Source: a bacterium (GTDB lineage: Bacteria; Electryoneota; RPQS01). From it: a stretch of DNA of 64,000 nt. A program made the translations under genes and the position numbers. Of the stretch, positions 48,062-57,963 are shown one piece after another. The stretch lies in contig JADJCU010000003.1 in NCBI GenBank assembly GCA_016703065.1, positions 310,001-374,000 on the forward strand. Direction: 5' to 3'. A model generated the notes under the pieces. That model was not told where the DNA came from, ran no database searches, and saw only the letters and a program-made list of their open reading frames with translations. Numbering within the stretch: the first letter of the stretch is position 1; each line of letters begins with the position of its first letter.

Positions 48062-49595
48062 GGGCAGCGACGTGCTGCTCCATAAAGCTTAGCGTGCTTT
48101 GGGCATCTTTATGCTTTGGATTCAATTCAAGAACGCGCTTGCAGGATTCGATTGCATCGTCTGGCGAGCCGGACTTCCATTGTGCCCCGGCGAGATGGAA
48201 CCAATACTCTGCATCATTTGGATATTCTTCGAGAAAGCGAGACAACGCGCCGACCGCCTCATGGGGGCGATTTGCCTCCATCGCAGCGCGATAGAGATAG
48301 AACACTGCTTCGGCGTTGCGCGGCTCTTTCTCTGCAACCCGCTTGAAATGCTCGATTGCCTCAGCATTGTTGCCGCGCGCCGAAAGGCTGATGCCAAGTC
48401 CGAACTCCGCGCGGAGCGTGTTGGGATTCTTCGAAAGCGCGGCCATGAACCCGTACTGCGCGGCCGTCCAGTTCTCCTGGAGCATTGCCACCGATCCGAG
48501 TCCCAGGAACGGGCGCTCAGAATCGGCATTCCTCTCTGCGGCTTGTAGGTAGGCCTTTTCCGCATCCAGCGCGCGATTCAACCGCGCCATGCAATTCCCG
48601 AGCAGTTGCCACGACTCGAATTCATCGTCCTTGCCGAGACTCATTTTAGACGACACAATGCTGGTGAGAAGCTCCGCCGCTTCAGCATGTTTTCCCTCTA
48701 AGTACATCTTCTGCGCGCGATCGAGGAGGTCCTGTCCGGACTTGTCCGTTGTTGCCAAAGAATCCTGCGCTAGTTTACGATACGTCCCGCCGGTCTGCCC
48801 CCATTCGATCGTTAGGCCCAGTGGCCGCAGGTAATCAAAATCGTCTTGCTTCAATGTCCCTTGCCACTTCGAGCGCAGCCGGGATAGGTTCTCACGATCA
48901 TAGGTCTTGCGGCCTTCGCTGGACTCCTCGCAGTGTACAACCTTCACATTACCGCAATAGATATTGGTGTACCCCTCGTCGCGCAATTTCAGACACAAGT
49001 CGACGTCTTCAAAGCCGTTTCGGTATTCGCAGTCAAATCCTTCTACGAGATCAAAGGCATGTTTGCTGATCAGCATACATGCCGCAGTGACTGCGTTCAT
49101 CTTGCGCGAGGCCGTGACGGCGGGATGCGCAGCGTCGAAGTTCTGGAAAATGTGATACGGCGTGCCGTCTTCCTCTATGGCGATCCCGGCATGCCGAATG
49201 CGCCCCTTCGGGTAGCACAAACGAGCGCCAACGGCACCGCAATTCGGCATCTGGCGTGCCTGAGCTATTAGACCGTCCAAGTAGCCGTCCGTGACTTCGG
49301 TGTCGTTGTTCAGAAACAGCAGGTACTCACCAAGCGCCACCCGCGCGCCCCGGTTGCAGGCCTTAGCGAACCCTTCATTGGTCCGGTTGGTGATCACGGT
49401 GATGTCGCCGTCAATCGCTCCAAGCAGATCTCGAGTTCTGTCGGTCGACGCGTTGTCGATGATGATCACTTCATAGCTGGCGTCATTGTGCGCACCGGCA
49501 ATGGAAGCAAGACACTTCTCGGTCAAGTCGCACCGATTGTGTACCGGTATGATGATCGACACATCTTTTACAAATGAACTATTGGGCAGCGACAT
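48054..49595 (-). CDS. GT2 glycosyltransferase fused to TPR repeats
   Basis: 513 aa. GT2 domain (about 8-245): VSIIIPVHNRCDLTEKCLAS, IIIDNASTDRT, LLFLNNDTEVTDGYLDGLI (metal-binding NND) and NGFEDVDLCLKLRDEG. About 285-505 holds at least five tetratricopeptide-like repeats (ESWQLLGNCMARLNRALDAEKAYL; RPFLGLGSVAMLQENW; AEFGLGISLSARGNNAEAIEHFKRV; AEYWFHLAGAQWKSGSPDDAIESCKRV). TPRs probably recruit the protein acceptor (flagellin or partner), as in other protein glycosylation enzymes; this is inference. It overlaps both neighbours, indicating tight operon coupling. Confidence 0.85.
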   Translation of the reverse strand: MSLPNSSFVKDVSIIIPVHNRCDLTEKCLASIAGAHNDASYEVIIIDNASTDRTRDLLGAIDGDITVITNRTNEGFAKACNRGARVALGEYLLFLNNDTEVTDGYLDGLIAQARQMPNCGAVGARLCYPKGRIRHAGIAIEEDGTPYHIFQNFDAAHPAVTASRKMNAVTAACMLISKHAFDLVEGFDCEYRNGFEDVDLCLKLRDEGYTNIYCGNVKVVHCEESSEGRKTYDRENLSRLRSKWQGTLKQDDFDYLRPLGLTIEWGQTGGTYRKLAQDSLATTDKSGQDLLDRAQKMYLEGKHAEAAELLTSIVSSKMSLGKDDEFESWQLLGNCMARLNRALDAEKAYLQAAERNADSERPFLGLGSVAMLQENWTAAQYGFMAALSKNPNTLRAEFGLGISLSARGNNAEAIEHFKRVAEKEPRNAEAVFYLYRAAMEANRPHEAVGALSRFLEEYPNDAEYWFHLAGAQWKSGSPDDAIESCKRVLELNPKHKDAQSTLSFMEQHVAAHA

Positions 49596-52260
49596 TTAGT
49601 CCTCCTGTTTGTGCGGCAACTTTGCCTGACGGTCTATAGGAACTTGATTTAAAATGCTTCGATGACTTCGTACTCACTGCGGTTTCGTACTCGCGAGCGA
49701 GTGATGCGCCGAGCTGATCCAGCGAATATGCCGCAGCGAGATCGATAGCGCGCGGTGCGGCAGGCGCGGATAACGCGCCAAGCACGGCCTCGCGAATTGA
49801 CTCAACATCGACCGGCTCGCAGGGATGGATGGAGCCAATGGGCAAATAGTCCGTGAGCGCTCCCCATGTGGACGCCGCAATGGGAATTCCGGCGGCCGCG
49901 CATTCGAGATGCACGAGCCCGGGAAGCTCGTAGAAACTCGGCAACGCGTGCGCACTTGCGGCATGAATCAGCGCGCTCATCCCGGCCCAGGATATTCGAT
50001 CCACGTATCGAACGGGCGCATTACGCGGCCAGCGTTGCACAGCCATGCGGTACTCCGGTTGCGGCGTGTAGCCGCCTGTCGCGAAAACGATCGGAATGTC
50101 CTCGTTGTGCAGCGCGGCAAGCAGCATGAGCTGGTTCTTACGCGTTTCGAGGCGGCCAATGCAGAGGACAAATTGATCAAAACCGAGTGAGCGATAAACC
50201 GCTTCCAGGACGCTGTCCTCTACCGCCGAAGGCGGCGTTACAGCAAAAGGAATCACCCGAACGCGATCTGCGTGCTGCGGATACTCTTTCCTTAATCGCG
50301 ACGCTTCTGAGTTCCCGCAGGCGAGTAGCACTGACGTTCGCGCAAGCGCATCGTTTACTTCGAGGCGAGGAGTGCGGCCGTTTGCGGGCTGGCGAAGAAC
50401 CATCTTTGTCAGTTCATCCAAGCTTAGACGTCCATCGACAAATTGTCGAGCCAGCGCAAAAGTCATGTGCGACGGTTCAAGATACTGTGCCCAGTCTTCA
50501 AACAGGGTCGTAACAACAAAAGGTGCCCCATACGATTCGGCCAGCTTGGCCGCCATTGATAGCGGCTCTGGCAATGTCAAATTGACAAAGTGGATGATAT
50601 CGGCGCGTTCGCACTCGCCGGATGTCTGAGGAAAGTAGACTTCGATGCCATGCTGCTTGACCGCTTCCTGCATTTGCAGCATCACGCGCCCATCACCTCC
50701 GGGCGCCGACCAGACGTTCGATCGATTGAGCATAGCGACCCGCATGCTGCGCGAACATGCTCGTCCGGGCGTACGCTTTGCGGTCCACGATTCGATTCCC
50801 GCAAGCAAGGCCCTGGCAACATCATTCCATTTCCAATTTTCCGCGTGCTCGCGCCCCGCTGTGACAAGTTGATCTCGCAGCGTTTCGTTCGTTGCCAGCT
50901 CTGTCATGGCCAAACTGATCTGACGAGACGAAAGCGGATCAACCAAGCGACCACAGTTGCCAACCGTCTCGGCAAGCGCTGAACTGTTGGACGCAATCAC
51001 CGGACAGCCTGCGGCCATTGCTTCAAGTGCAGGCAATCCCAGTCCTTCGCTCAGAGAGACAAACACGGTCGCGATTGCATGCGCATAGAGTTCCCGGAGT
51101 TTGTCGTCGGCGACACCGCCCAATCCAATAACATTGCCGCGCAAGTGCTCACAACTCAGTTGTGACAACATTCGCGTAGTCTTCTCTTCAGTCATTTCGC
51201 CCGCGAGAACAAGTGCAGCGTTCACGGGCAAGGATGGTCTCGCCAAATCAAAAGCGCGAATAAGTCCGGGAATATTCTTGCGCGCATCCGCACCGCCGAC
51301 ATAAAGAAAGTAAGGTCTATCAAGCGGAGCGTGCGAGTGTGACGGCGGCGCGAAGAGTTCACGATCAACTCCACCCATAATCGGTACAACGCGGTCCTCA
51401 GTTAGGCCAAGAATGGCCGTGCATTGTTCACCGACGTACTTTGAGATTGGAAACACGGCAAGGGATCGTTCCGCAGGTGAATCAACATTGTCGAGATACT
51501 CGTCCAGCATCGTATCATTGCCACGCAAATAGAGCTCCGGAAACTCGAGCGGAATGAAATCATACACGATGGACATCCAGTGCGAGTGTCGCACCGGCAA
51601 TTCGGCGGTTCTGCGTCCAGTGAGCATCGGGCAAGGATCTGTGAGTAAGAACACGTCTAAGTCCCAATCACACGCTGGACCCAATTCGCGAAAGGTCACC
51701 CGGTCGGATTTGAATTTTGCGCGCAAGTCGTCGTCGGCGACCGCGAGTTGATCACCAAGAAAGACAAGCCGGTGCAAATTGTTAATCCGAACGAGCTCGG
51801 ACAGTGTACTAATCAAATATCGTCCTATTCCGCGATTCCGGGTTGACGGAATAGACAAGGGCCGAATATCGACACCGATGACAAGCGGGCGTGTAGAGTT
51901 GCACGCGCTTCCAGCAGACCTGGATTTAGGCGCAGAATATCGTCCAGCAAACGCGGAAAACCGCCGCTGCAGACGTTTAATGCGCACCAAAACTGCGTCA
52001 GGCAATCCGGGCGCACCGCTGTCATCTGTCAGCTTCGCACAACGATCCGCGAAGTATCCATACCAGTTTTCGTCTGAGAACAGCGCAGGAAAACTCGCAT
52101 CGAGCAGCGCCCATTCATTGAACACATCCTGCGACTGCACACTCGCGCCGAACAGACGCGCCCAGCGAACCTGCTGCGTCGTGAAGTCGTGCTGGCGCGC
52201 CAGGACATCATTGGCAAGTTCGAGCAGCCGCCGCTCAACTATGGACCATTCGTGCTTCAT
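49579..52260 (-). CDS. Tandem GT4 glycosyltransferase (two GT-B modules) with N-terminal helical domain
   Basis: 893 aa. Residues 1-120 form an unassigned helical region. GT4 module 1 (about 124-490): [44 protein letters not shown], and the EX7E motif [11 protein letters not shown]4 module 2 (about 505-870): [34 protein letters not shown], and EX7E as ELPGLVHLE. Both modules keep their catalytic pattern. GT4 members use GDP-mannose or other nucleotide sugars; an adjacent gmd suggests a mannose- or deoxymannose-based glycan (inference). Its ATG at 52260 overlaps the gmd stop. Confidence 0.85.
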   Translation of the reverse strand: MKHEWSIVERRLLELANDVLARQHDFTTQQVRWARLFGASVQSQDVFNEWALLDASFPALFSDENWYGYFADRCAKLTDDSGAPGLPDAVLVRIKRLQRRFSAFAGRYSAPKSRSAGSACNSTRPLVIGVDIRPLSIPSTRNRGIGRYLISTLSELVRINNLHRLVFLGDQLAVADDDLRAKFKSDRVTFRELGPACDWDLDVFLLTDPCPMLTGRRTAELPVRHSHWMSIVYDFIPLEFPELYLRGNDTMLDEYLDNVDSPAERSLAVFPISKYVGEQCTAILGLTEDRVVPIMGGVDRELFAPPSHSHAPLDRPYFLYVGGADARKNIPGLIRAFDLARPSLPVNAALVLAGEMTEEKTTRMLSQLSCEHLRGNVIGLGGVADDKLRELYAHAIATVFVSLSEGLGLPALEAMAAGCPVIASNSSALAETVGNCGRLVDPLSSRQISLAMTELATNETLRDQLVTAGREHAENWKWNDVARALLAGIESWTAKRTPGRACSRSMRVAMLNRSNVWSAPGGDGRVMLQMQEAVKQHGIEVYFPQTSGECERADIIHFVNLTLPEPLSMAAKLAESYGAPFVVTTLFEDWAQYLEPSHMTFALARQFVDGRLSLDELTKMVLRQPANGRTPRLEVNDALARTSVLLACGNSEASRLRKEYPQHADRVRVIPFAVTPPSAVEDSVLEAVYRSLGFDQFVLCIGRLETRKNQLMLLAALHNEDIPIVFATGGYTPQPEYRMAVQRWPRNAPVRYVDRISWAGMSALIHAASAHALPSFYELPGLVHLECAAAGIPIAASTWGALTDYLPIGSIHPCEPVDVESIREAVLGALSAPAAPRAIDLAAAYSLDQLGASLAREYETAVSTKSSKHFKSSSYRPSGKVAAQTGGLNVAAQ

Positions 52261-53306
52261 GCGTTAGCTTCCAGCGGGCGAGAAGACCCGGTCGAGTGTG
52301 ATTTGCTCGTTGGAACAGAGAACTGCCGGGGGCGCGCCTTCGCTTCACTGAGTAGTTGGTTGTAATCCGCCTTGACCATAAGTTCTACCAGTCCGTGGAA
52401 ATCAACTGTCGGTGTCCAGGCAAGTTGCCGCTTGGCCTTACTTGCGTCGCCGACCAGCAGATCAACTTCAGCCGGGCGAATCAGGTCGGCGCGAATGCGA
52501 ACGTAGTTCTCTGGATTTAGATTGACCACGGAGAAGGCGGTGCTGACGAGATCGCTCACGCTGTGCGTCGCTCCGGTAGCGATCACATAGTCGTCCGGCG
52601 CATCTTGCTGCAGCATTCGCCACATCGCGTCGACATAGTCTCCGGCGAATCCCCAATCGCGGCGCGCGTCCAGATTTCCGAGTTCCAACGTGCTGCTCAG
52701 GCCAAGCTTGATCGATGCGACGGCGCGAGATATCTTACGTGTGACAAACTCGAGACCGCGCCGCGGCGATTCGTGATTGAAGAGAATTCCGCTGACCGCA
52801 AACAAGTTATACGACTCGCGAGCATTCACCGTAATGTAGTGACCGTACGCCTTCGCTACGCCGTAGGGACTACGCGGATGGAACGGAGTGACCTCGGACT
52901 GCGGCACTTCCCGCACTTTGCCAAACATCTCCGAGGACGAGGCCTGATAGAACCGCGCCTCGGGACACACGGTCCGCAGTGCCTCAAGCAATCTGGCGAC
53001 TCCCAAACCAGTGAACTCTCCGGTGAGGATTGGCTGCTCCCACGAAGCGGGCACGAAGCTCTGCGCAGCGAGATTGTAAATTTCCTGCGGCTGCGACGTC
53101 CGCAGCGCCTTCTCCAGCGACGTTGGGTCGAGCAGATCACCCTGCACAAGTTGAAGTTTGTCGCGCAGGTGTTCAATGCGCGCGAAGTTTTCAGTGCTGG
53201 AGCGGCGCACCATGCCATACACGGCGTAGCCCTTCTCGAGCAGCAGCTCCGCCAAATAGCTTCCATCTTGTCCGGTGATGCCGGTGATTAACGCGCGTTT
53301 CGACAT
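52257..53306 (-). CDS. gmd: GDP-mannose 4,6-dehydratase
   Basis: 349 aa short-chain dehydrogenase fold. NADP-binding start [27 protein letters not shown] followed by [16 protein letters not shown]. The catalytic YxxxK is [12 protein letters not shown], with [11 protein letters not shown] (Thr/Ser-Glu catalytic set) before it; [15 protein letters not shown] is the typical RD-W-A-DYV-A-W motif. It converts GDP-mannose to GDP-4-keto-6-deoxymannose, the precursor of GDP-rhamnose, GDP-fucose or GDP-perosamine. No following reductase or aminotransferase is in the window. It lies 3 bp after flgL. Confidence 0.95.
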   Translation of the reverse strand: MSKRALITGITGQDGSYLAELLLEKGYAVYGMVRRSSTENFARIEHLRDKLQLVQGDLLDPTSLEKALRTSQPQEIYNLAAQSFVPASWEQPILTGEFTGLGVARLLEALRTVCPEARFYQASSSEMFGKVREVPQSEVTPFHPRSPYGVAKAYGHYITVNARESYNLFAVSGILFNHESPRRGLEFVTRKISRAVASIKLGLSSTLELGNLDARRDWGFAGDYVDAMWRMLQQDAPDDYVIATGATHSVSDLVSTAFSVVNLNPENYVRIRADLIRPAEVDLLVGDASKAKRQLAWTPTVDFHGLVELMVKADYNQLLSEAKARPRQFSVPTSKSHSTGSSRPLEANA

Positions 53307-53309
53307 GGT

Positions 53310-54260
53310 TTACCCCAGATAATCGACAAGTGATTTTGAAATGGTTCGGGCTTGAATGGCCAGCAGAGCGTTGTAGACGCCTTCTTCGACAGCCAGTCTG
53401 CTGACGAGATCGGTCATCTCCACGCCTTCCGCCGACTCAACGCGCTCGGTCCACGAAATCTCCGTCTCCTTGAGCTCATTCAACTTATTGGTCATTCGTT
53501 GGCCCAACGAGCCGAGATACGTTTGTTGCTCGATGATACGGTCGCGGATCGAATCAAGATTCTCGCGCAGGGCATTTGTGCTCAGCATCTCCTCCTGACC
53601 TTCCGGCGGCGTGTTGTCATTGGCAATCGTATCCCGCAGTTGTGCTACGACGAAGAACAGGTCAGTTGTTGTACCGGCTTGGCCCGTGGGTTGGAAGAGC
53701 CTGTCACCCGTGACGTTAATGATCACTTGTTCGTTTTCATCGATCGTCCTGTAGATCTCTCCGGAGATTGAGGGTGACACCGCAGCAACTCCGACGATTT
53801 TCCCCTCCGAATCCCGCGCTGCGGCGAAGGCCGATTCAAGTGTTCCGTGCCCGGCGAATAGATGGCGGTCGCCAAACTGCGCATTGGCGTACTCCATCAG
53901 CAGTTCAAGTTTCTGATTCAGTTCCTGTGCCGCTGAAGTCCGGTCCTCAGGACTAACGTGATCATTGTCAACGGACAGCGCCAGTGCATCTATTTCGTTG
54001 ATCAGGTCTACAATCTGAGTCAGTTTCCCATCCGCCGCCGAAACAAATCCCTGACCGTTCTCGATATTGCGCTGATACTGGGACACCAATTCAAGCTCGG
54101 ACCGTGACAACAGGGCTTGCTGCGCTTGAGGCACGTCTTCCGACGGAGTAAAGATACTCTTGCCTGTGCCCAATTCCTGTTCGATGCGCTGCATGTTGTA
54201 GACCCGCTGCTCTACGTCGCGCACAAACGTTTGGTGTCTTTGTAGATGGGAAACTCTCAT
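53310..54260 (-). CDS. flgL: Hook-filament junction protein FlgL (HAP3)
   Basis: 316 aa, flagellin-like ends. N-terminus MRVSHLQRHQTFVRDVEQRVYNMQRIEQELGTGK with SEDVPQAQQAL; C-terminus with a long helix ending SRLAVEEGVYNALLAIQARTISKSLVDYLG, the usual FlgL close. It joins the hook to the filament on the cell exterior. It is 4 bp downstream of flgK and directly followed by gmd, so the glycosylation genes appear to be in the same transcript as the flagellar axial genes. Confidence 0.92.
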   Translation of the reverse strand: MRVSHLQRHQTFVRDVEQRVYNMQRIEQELGTGKSIFTPSEDVPQAQQALLSRSELELVSQYQRNIENGQGFVSAADGKLTQIVDLINEIDALALSVDNDHVSPEDRTSAAQELNQKLELLMEYANAQFGDRHLFAGHGTLESAFAAARDSEGKIVGVAAVSPSISGEIYRTIDENEQVIINVTGDRLFQPTGQAGTTTDLFFVVAQLRDTIANDNTPPEGQEEMLSTNALRENLDSIRDRIIEQQTYLGSLGQRMTNKLNELKETEISWTERVESAEGVEMTDLVSRLAVEEGVYNALLAIQARTISKSLVDYLG

Positions 54261-54264
54261 TGTA

Positions 54265-55641
54265 CTACTTCAGGCTTAGGATGGTTTGCATCATTTCGTC
54301 GACCGTCTGGATGATCTTCGCTGCGGCTTCGTAGGCCTTTTGTGATTCGATTAGTTTTGCCATCTCCTCGTCAAGGCTCACGCCGCTGATCGCATAGCGT
54401 CGATTGACGGCGTTTTCAAGCACCGCATTTTCGATGTCCATTTGCTGCGTCGCGCTGGATCGTCGGCTTCCCGCATCCAGTGGAATATTTCGCAGTTGCT
54501 GATCGAGTGAGATGCCCTCCGATCCGATCTGATTTCTGACGGCGGCCATCGCCAACGCAACGGAGTTATCGCCGGGCGCACCCGCTGAACCAGCAGAGGA
54601 GATGCGGCTTGGATCCTCGATGATCGCGGCCGACAGTTCAAAGTCCGCAACGCCAGTCGTGCCCGATGTGAAGAAGTCTTGTCCGCTTGCGCCATTCAAA
54701 CCATGACCCGAAGTGTGCACCGCGTTGATCGACGCACTGAACTCTCGCGCGAAGCTGTCAAGCTTGGCGAGTAGGCGCGGAAGCTCGACGTCACGCTGCT
54801 CATACAGGGCCGCCAGTTCGCCGCCGACAGGTTTCCATTCGAGAGCCGAGCTTCCGAGGTGCAGCACAACTTTGTGCTGAGGATCCGTTTCGACTTCATC
54901 TACAGTCAACGGCACACTCTGATCCCGCTGAACGACAATATGACCGCCGCTATAGACGTTGTAAGTACCGTCAGATTGTTCTTGGACACTAATTGTCGTA
55001 AGTTGGGCAAGCTGTTCGACGAGTACATCACGAGAGTCGCGCAGATCAGACGCCTCTTGACCTGCGACTTCGCTATTCACAATTTGAGTATTGAGCTCGG
55101 CAATCCCCGCTACGAGTGAATTGAATTGCTCGGCGCCAGCCGTGATGCGAGAGTTTGCCTGATCAATTTGGGCGTTCAAGTTCGAGTTGACGCGTTTCAG
55201 CGAGTTAACAAGCGCCTGTGCCTTCTCCTTGAGTGCGTAGCGCGGAGCCATACTCTCGGGGTCATTCGCCAGATCATGCCATCCCTGCCAAAAGCCATCC
55301 ATGAGCGCGCCGAGATTCTGTTCACCAAGTGCGTTGAACACCTCTTCGACTCGTCCAAGCTCATCTTCGCGCGAAGTCCAATATGCCGACACACTTGTGC
55401 CTTCGCGAATCTGATTGTCGAGTAAACGATCCCGCACACGTGCCAGTTGATTGACATCGACTCCAGAGCCAACTCCCCATTGGCCGGTTTCTCCGGGCGG
55501 GGCTGTTCCGAGATCAAGGCGACGGCGCGAGAAGCCCACGGTACCGGCGTTGGTCGTGTTGTGACCGATCACCTGCATCGCGAGTTGCTGCACCTGCAGG
55601 GCACGTCGGCCTTGTTCGAGAATATTCGAAAGTGTACTCAT
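54265..55641 (-). CDS. flgK: Hook-filament junction protein FlgK (HAP1)
   Basis: 458 aa. N-terminus STLSNILEQGRRALQVQQLAMQVIGHNTTNAGTVGFSRRRLDL is the conserved axial-protein motif; C-terminus SGVSLDEEMAKLIESQKAYEAAAKIIQTVDEMMQTILSLK is the matching rod/hook tail (GVSLDEEM----..-Q-AYEA-A). The middle carries the usual variable domain. It forms the first layer of the hook-filament junction. Only 3 bp separate it from the flgN-like gene. Confidence 0.95.
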   Translation of the reverse strand: MSTLSNILEQGRRALQVQQLAMQVIGHNTTNAGTVGFSRRRLDLGTAPPGETGQWGVGSGVDVNQLARVRDRLLDNQIREGTSVSAYWTSREDELGRVEEVFNALGEQNLGALMDGFWQGWHDLANDPESMAPRYALKEKAQALVNSLKRVNSNLNAQIDQANSRITAGAEQFNSLVAGIAELNTQIVNSEVAGQEASDLRDSRDVLVEQLAQLTTISVQEQSDGTYNVYSGGHIVVQRDQSVPLTVDEVETDPQHKVVLHLGSSALEWKPVGGELAALYEQRDVELPRLLAKLDSFAREFSASINAVHTSGHGLNGASGQDFFTSGTTGVADFELSAAIIEDPSRISSAGSAGAPGDNSVALAMAAVRNQIGSEGISLDQQLRNIPLDAGSRRSSATQQMDIENAVLENAVNRRYAISGVSLDEEMAKLIESQKAYEAAAKIIQTVDEMMQTILSLK

Positions 55642-55644
55642 GTC

Positions 55645-56007
55645 TCAGGCTTTCCGGTCAATCATGATCGAACGTCCGCCGCGCCGTCCATCGTAGTTGC
55701 TTGACGCTTCAATCGTCTCAAGCAGGGCAACCGTTGCCCGAAGGCTCTCGTCAAGCACACGGCGCGATATTTCCAGGACACGCAGGGCATCTTGGCGCAA
55801 AGCGATAAACCGGCGACGCATCTGTTGCTGTTCATTTCGGGGAAGCGCGCGCTGGGTGCGCAGCAGCTTGACGAGCGTGGACTCAACATCAGCGGCCTCA
55901 TCTTCGATACCGCTTAGCTCGTTCTTGCGCAAGCGCTCTTCAAGCCGCTGAATATGGATTTTTAGACAACCAAGTTCGCGGACAAATTCGTGGGCTTCGG
56001 GGCTCAT
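55645..56007 (-). CDS. FlgN-like chaperone (positional)
   Basis: 120 aa, helical. Coiled-coil segments ELGCLKIHIQRLEERLRKNELSG and ALPRNEQQQMRRRFIALRQDALRVLEISRRVLDESLR; ends with a short basic tail. Immediately upstream of flgK, the classical place of FlgN, the FlgK/FlgL export chaperone. Sequence is too divergent to assign by motif alone. Its start overlaps the flgJ-like stop. Confidence 0.6.
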   Translation of the reverse strand: MSPEAHEFVRELGCLKIHIQRLEERLRKNELSGIEDEAADVESTLVKLLRTQRALPRNEQQQMRRRFIALRQDALRVLEISRRVLDESLRATVALLETIEASSNYDGRRGGRSIMIDRKA

Positions 56008-56300
56008 TTCGCTTCCTTGTGCGCTGTCACCTGCATGAGCAGTTGCTCTTCAAGGCCGAGGTCAATTGATTCGGCGAGTTTTTTCGCCAGATCCCATTGC
56101 GCCATCGCACCAAAAGTGTTACTCTCTACGCCTTCCGCGAATAGCGACTCCCCAGCAAGGTCTTTTTGCATCGTCTCGAGCAGTTGATGTGCGAATAATA
56201 TCTCGAAACCTTCGACCGCCTTTTTCAGCTCTTTCGGAGACTCAGGGTTTTCTGCAGGTTTTTGCAGCGGGACCAATTGTCGTGTTGCACTAATTTCCAT
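56004..56300 (-). CDS. flgJ: FlgJ-type rod-binding protein (N-terminal domain only)
   Basis: 98 aa. LKKAVEGFEILFAHQLLETMQKDL followed by FGAMAQWDLAKKLAESIDLGL is the rod-binding domain of FlgJ. There is no C-terminal peptidoglycan hydrolase domain, as in many non-gammaproteobacterial flagella where a separate lysozyme is used. The ATG overlaps flgI's stop by one base. It acts in the periplasm as a cap for rod assembly. Confidence 0.82.
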   Translation of the reverse strand: MEISATRQLVPLQKPAENPESPKELKKAVEGFEILFAHQLLETMQKDLAGESLFAEGVESNTFGAMAQWDLAKKLAESIDLGLEEQLLMQVTAHKEAK

Positions 56301-57397
56301 TATATGATCACCAGTTCTGCGCGGAGCGCACCGGCCGCCTTGAGACCTTGAAAGATTGCGATCATGTCTCGCGGCGAAACGCCGAGCGAGTTGAGCATTT
56401 TAGCCACGTCACCTGCCGATGCGGCGCCTGCAACTTCCTTAAGTCCGACGCCTGCGTTGTCGACAGTGATTCGACTCTGTCGTTCGACAATCGTCTCGCC
56501 TTGCCCGAATGCATTCGGCTGGCTGATAACCGGCATATCAGTGATTTCTACAGTAAGATTGCCGTGTGCCACAGCGGTCGGCATGAGCGACACCGCCGTA
56601 CCGACGACGATCGTTCCGGTTCGTTCGTTGATGACAATTTTGTCCGTACCGGCCGGATCAATCTGGATATCTTCGATGACTGATTGAAACTCGAGACGGT
56701 CGCTCAAGGTCGCGTACATGTCGGGCATCGTCACAATGACAGTTGATGGATCTTCCGTACGCGCAGCGCCGCCGTACTGCTGGTTGATGGCCTTGGTAAT
56801 CGACACGGACGTGCGCAGATCCGGTTGATCCAGAACGAGGACGAAGCTGTCTGCGGGCGCCGGCAATTCGGGACCGTCGCTGAACAGCACAACTCCGTTG
56901 GGAATACGGCCAGCGACCGAGTGATTGCGCGAGACGCGAGAACCTGTCGACTCAAAATTGAATCCGCCAATCGATACCGCTCCTTGCACTTCAGCAACTG
57001 GCTCGCCCCATGGGTCGCTGAGTACGGTGCGCAGCAGCGTTCCGCCCTGTAAACTTGTCGCATCACCAAGCGACGACACCAGGGCATCGACACGGGCGCC
57101 GCGCCTGACACCGGGCTGCATCTCGCAAGAGACCATCACCGCTGCGACATTCTTCAGCTTGAGATCACCTGCGGCGACTTCAATGCCGAATTGCTTCATC
57201 ATGTTGGCGAAGGACTGCGGAGTAAACGTCGCTTTTGAGCCGTCGCCTGTGCCTGCGAGACCAACGATCAGACCGTAGCCCGTCAAGCTCACAGGCGTCG
57301 TGTTCGGATAATTGGTCAGGTCACCGATACGGACGCCGGCGAAGAGCGAACTTGCAAAGACAAATAACGGAAGAACTGCTCTCATTAGAAGATCCAA
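56300..57397 (-). CDS. flgI: Flagellar P-ring protein FlgI
   Basis: 365 aa. Signal peptide (LPLFVFASSLFAGVRI), then RIGDLTNYPNTTPVSLTGYGLIVGLAGTGDGSKA..., a family hallmark, VMVSCEMQPGVRRGARVDALVSSLGDATSLQGGTLL, and a C-terminus LNSLGVSPRDMIAIFQGLKAAGALRAELVII. It forms the peptidoglycan-embedded ring around the rod. Its start overlaps the flgH end by 13 bp. A P-ring plus L-ring confirms a diderm envelope. Confidence 0.96.
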   Translation of the reverse strand: MDLLMRAVLPLFVFASSLFAGVRIGDLTNYPNTTPVSLTGYGLIVGLAGTGDGSKATFTPQSFANMMKQFGIEVAAGDLKLKNVAAVMVSCEMQPGVRRGARVDALVSSLGDATSLQGGTLLRTVLSDPWGEPVAEVQGAVSIGGFNFESTGSRVSRNHSVAGRIPNGVVLFSDGPELPAPADSFVLVLDQPDLRTSVSITKAINQQYGGAARTEDPSTVIVTMPDMYATLSDRLEFQSVIEDIQIDPAGTDKIVINERTGTIVVGTAVSLMPTAVAHGNLTVEITDMPVISQPNAFGQGETIVERQSRITVDNAGVGLKEVAGAASAGDVAKMLNSLGVSPRDMIAIFQGLKAAGALRAELVII

Positions 57398-57963
57398 TCA
57401 AAGATGCGGGCGAAGAAGCCGGGGCGTTCGGTGTTGGCCAGAACGCCCTTTCCTTTGTAGGAAATTTCGGCGTCACCAATCAGGTCCGAGGTAATCGTGT
57501 TCTGGGGAGTGATATCTACCGATCGCACGGTGCCGGACAGAATAGTCAGTTGCTTTTCGCCGTTTATGACAATTGACTTCTGCCCTTCTATGCGAAGGTC
57601 GCCGTTAGGCAGGACCTCCGTGACGCGCGCGACCATGCTGGCGCGCAGTGTACCTTGCCGCGAAGTCGTGCCGTTGCCTTTGTGCTCGCTCTTTGAGGAA
57701 CCTGCACCGGAGAGCAGTGGAATGAAGTCGAGCGCCCCGGTTCCACCGGCTTCGACTTCGGCATCGTATTCGCCCTTGGTGTTAGTGCGCGCGGAAGCGC
57801 TTGCCAGCGAGTTTTCGATGATCAGCACCGTGAGTTGATCGCCGATGCTCCGCGCAATGCAGTCGCTATACAGCGAAGGTGCGACTCCGTTGCCATGCGT
57901 GCCGGCAGAAACCAGTAGCGGCAGCGCGAGCAGACTAAGGAACCCAGCGCAGCGTCGCATCAT
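57385..57963 (-). CDS. flgH: Flagellar L-ring protein FlgH
   Basis: 192 aa from the ATGATG at 57963, supported by AAGGAG 9 bp upstream; the longer open frame upstream lies within flgA. Signal sequence RRCAGFLSLLALPLLVSA (no obvious lipobox Cys at its end, unlike typical lipoprotein FlgH). Core: ARSIGDQLTVLIIENSLASASA, VTEVLPNGDLRIEGQKSIVINGEKQ, GTVRSVDITPQNTITSDLIGDAEISYKGKG, the standard L-ring pattern. It forms the outer-membrane ring. It overlaps the flgA end by 29 bp. Confidence 0.93.
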   Translation of the reverse strand: MMRRCAGFLSLLALPLLVSAGTHGNGVAPSLYSDCIARSIGDQLTVLIIENSLASASARTNTKGEYDAEVEAGGTGALDFIPLLSGAGSSKSEHKGNGTTSRQGTLRASMVARVTEVLPNGDLRIEGQKSIVINGEKQLTILSGTVRSVDITPQNTITSDLIGDAEISYKGKGVLANTERPGFFARIFDWIF

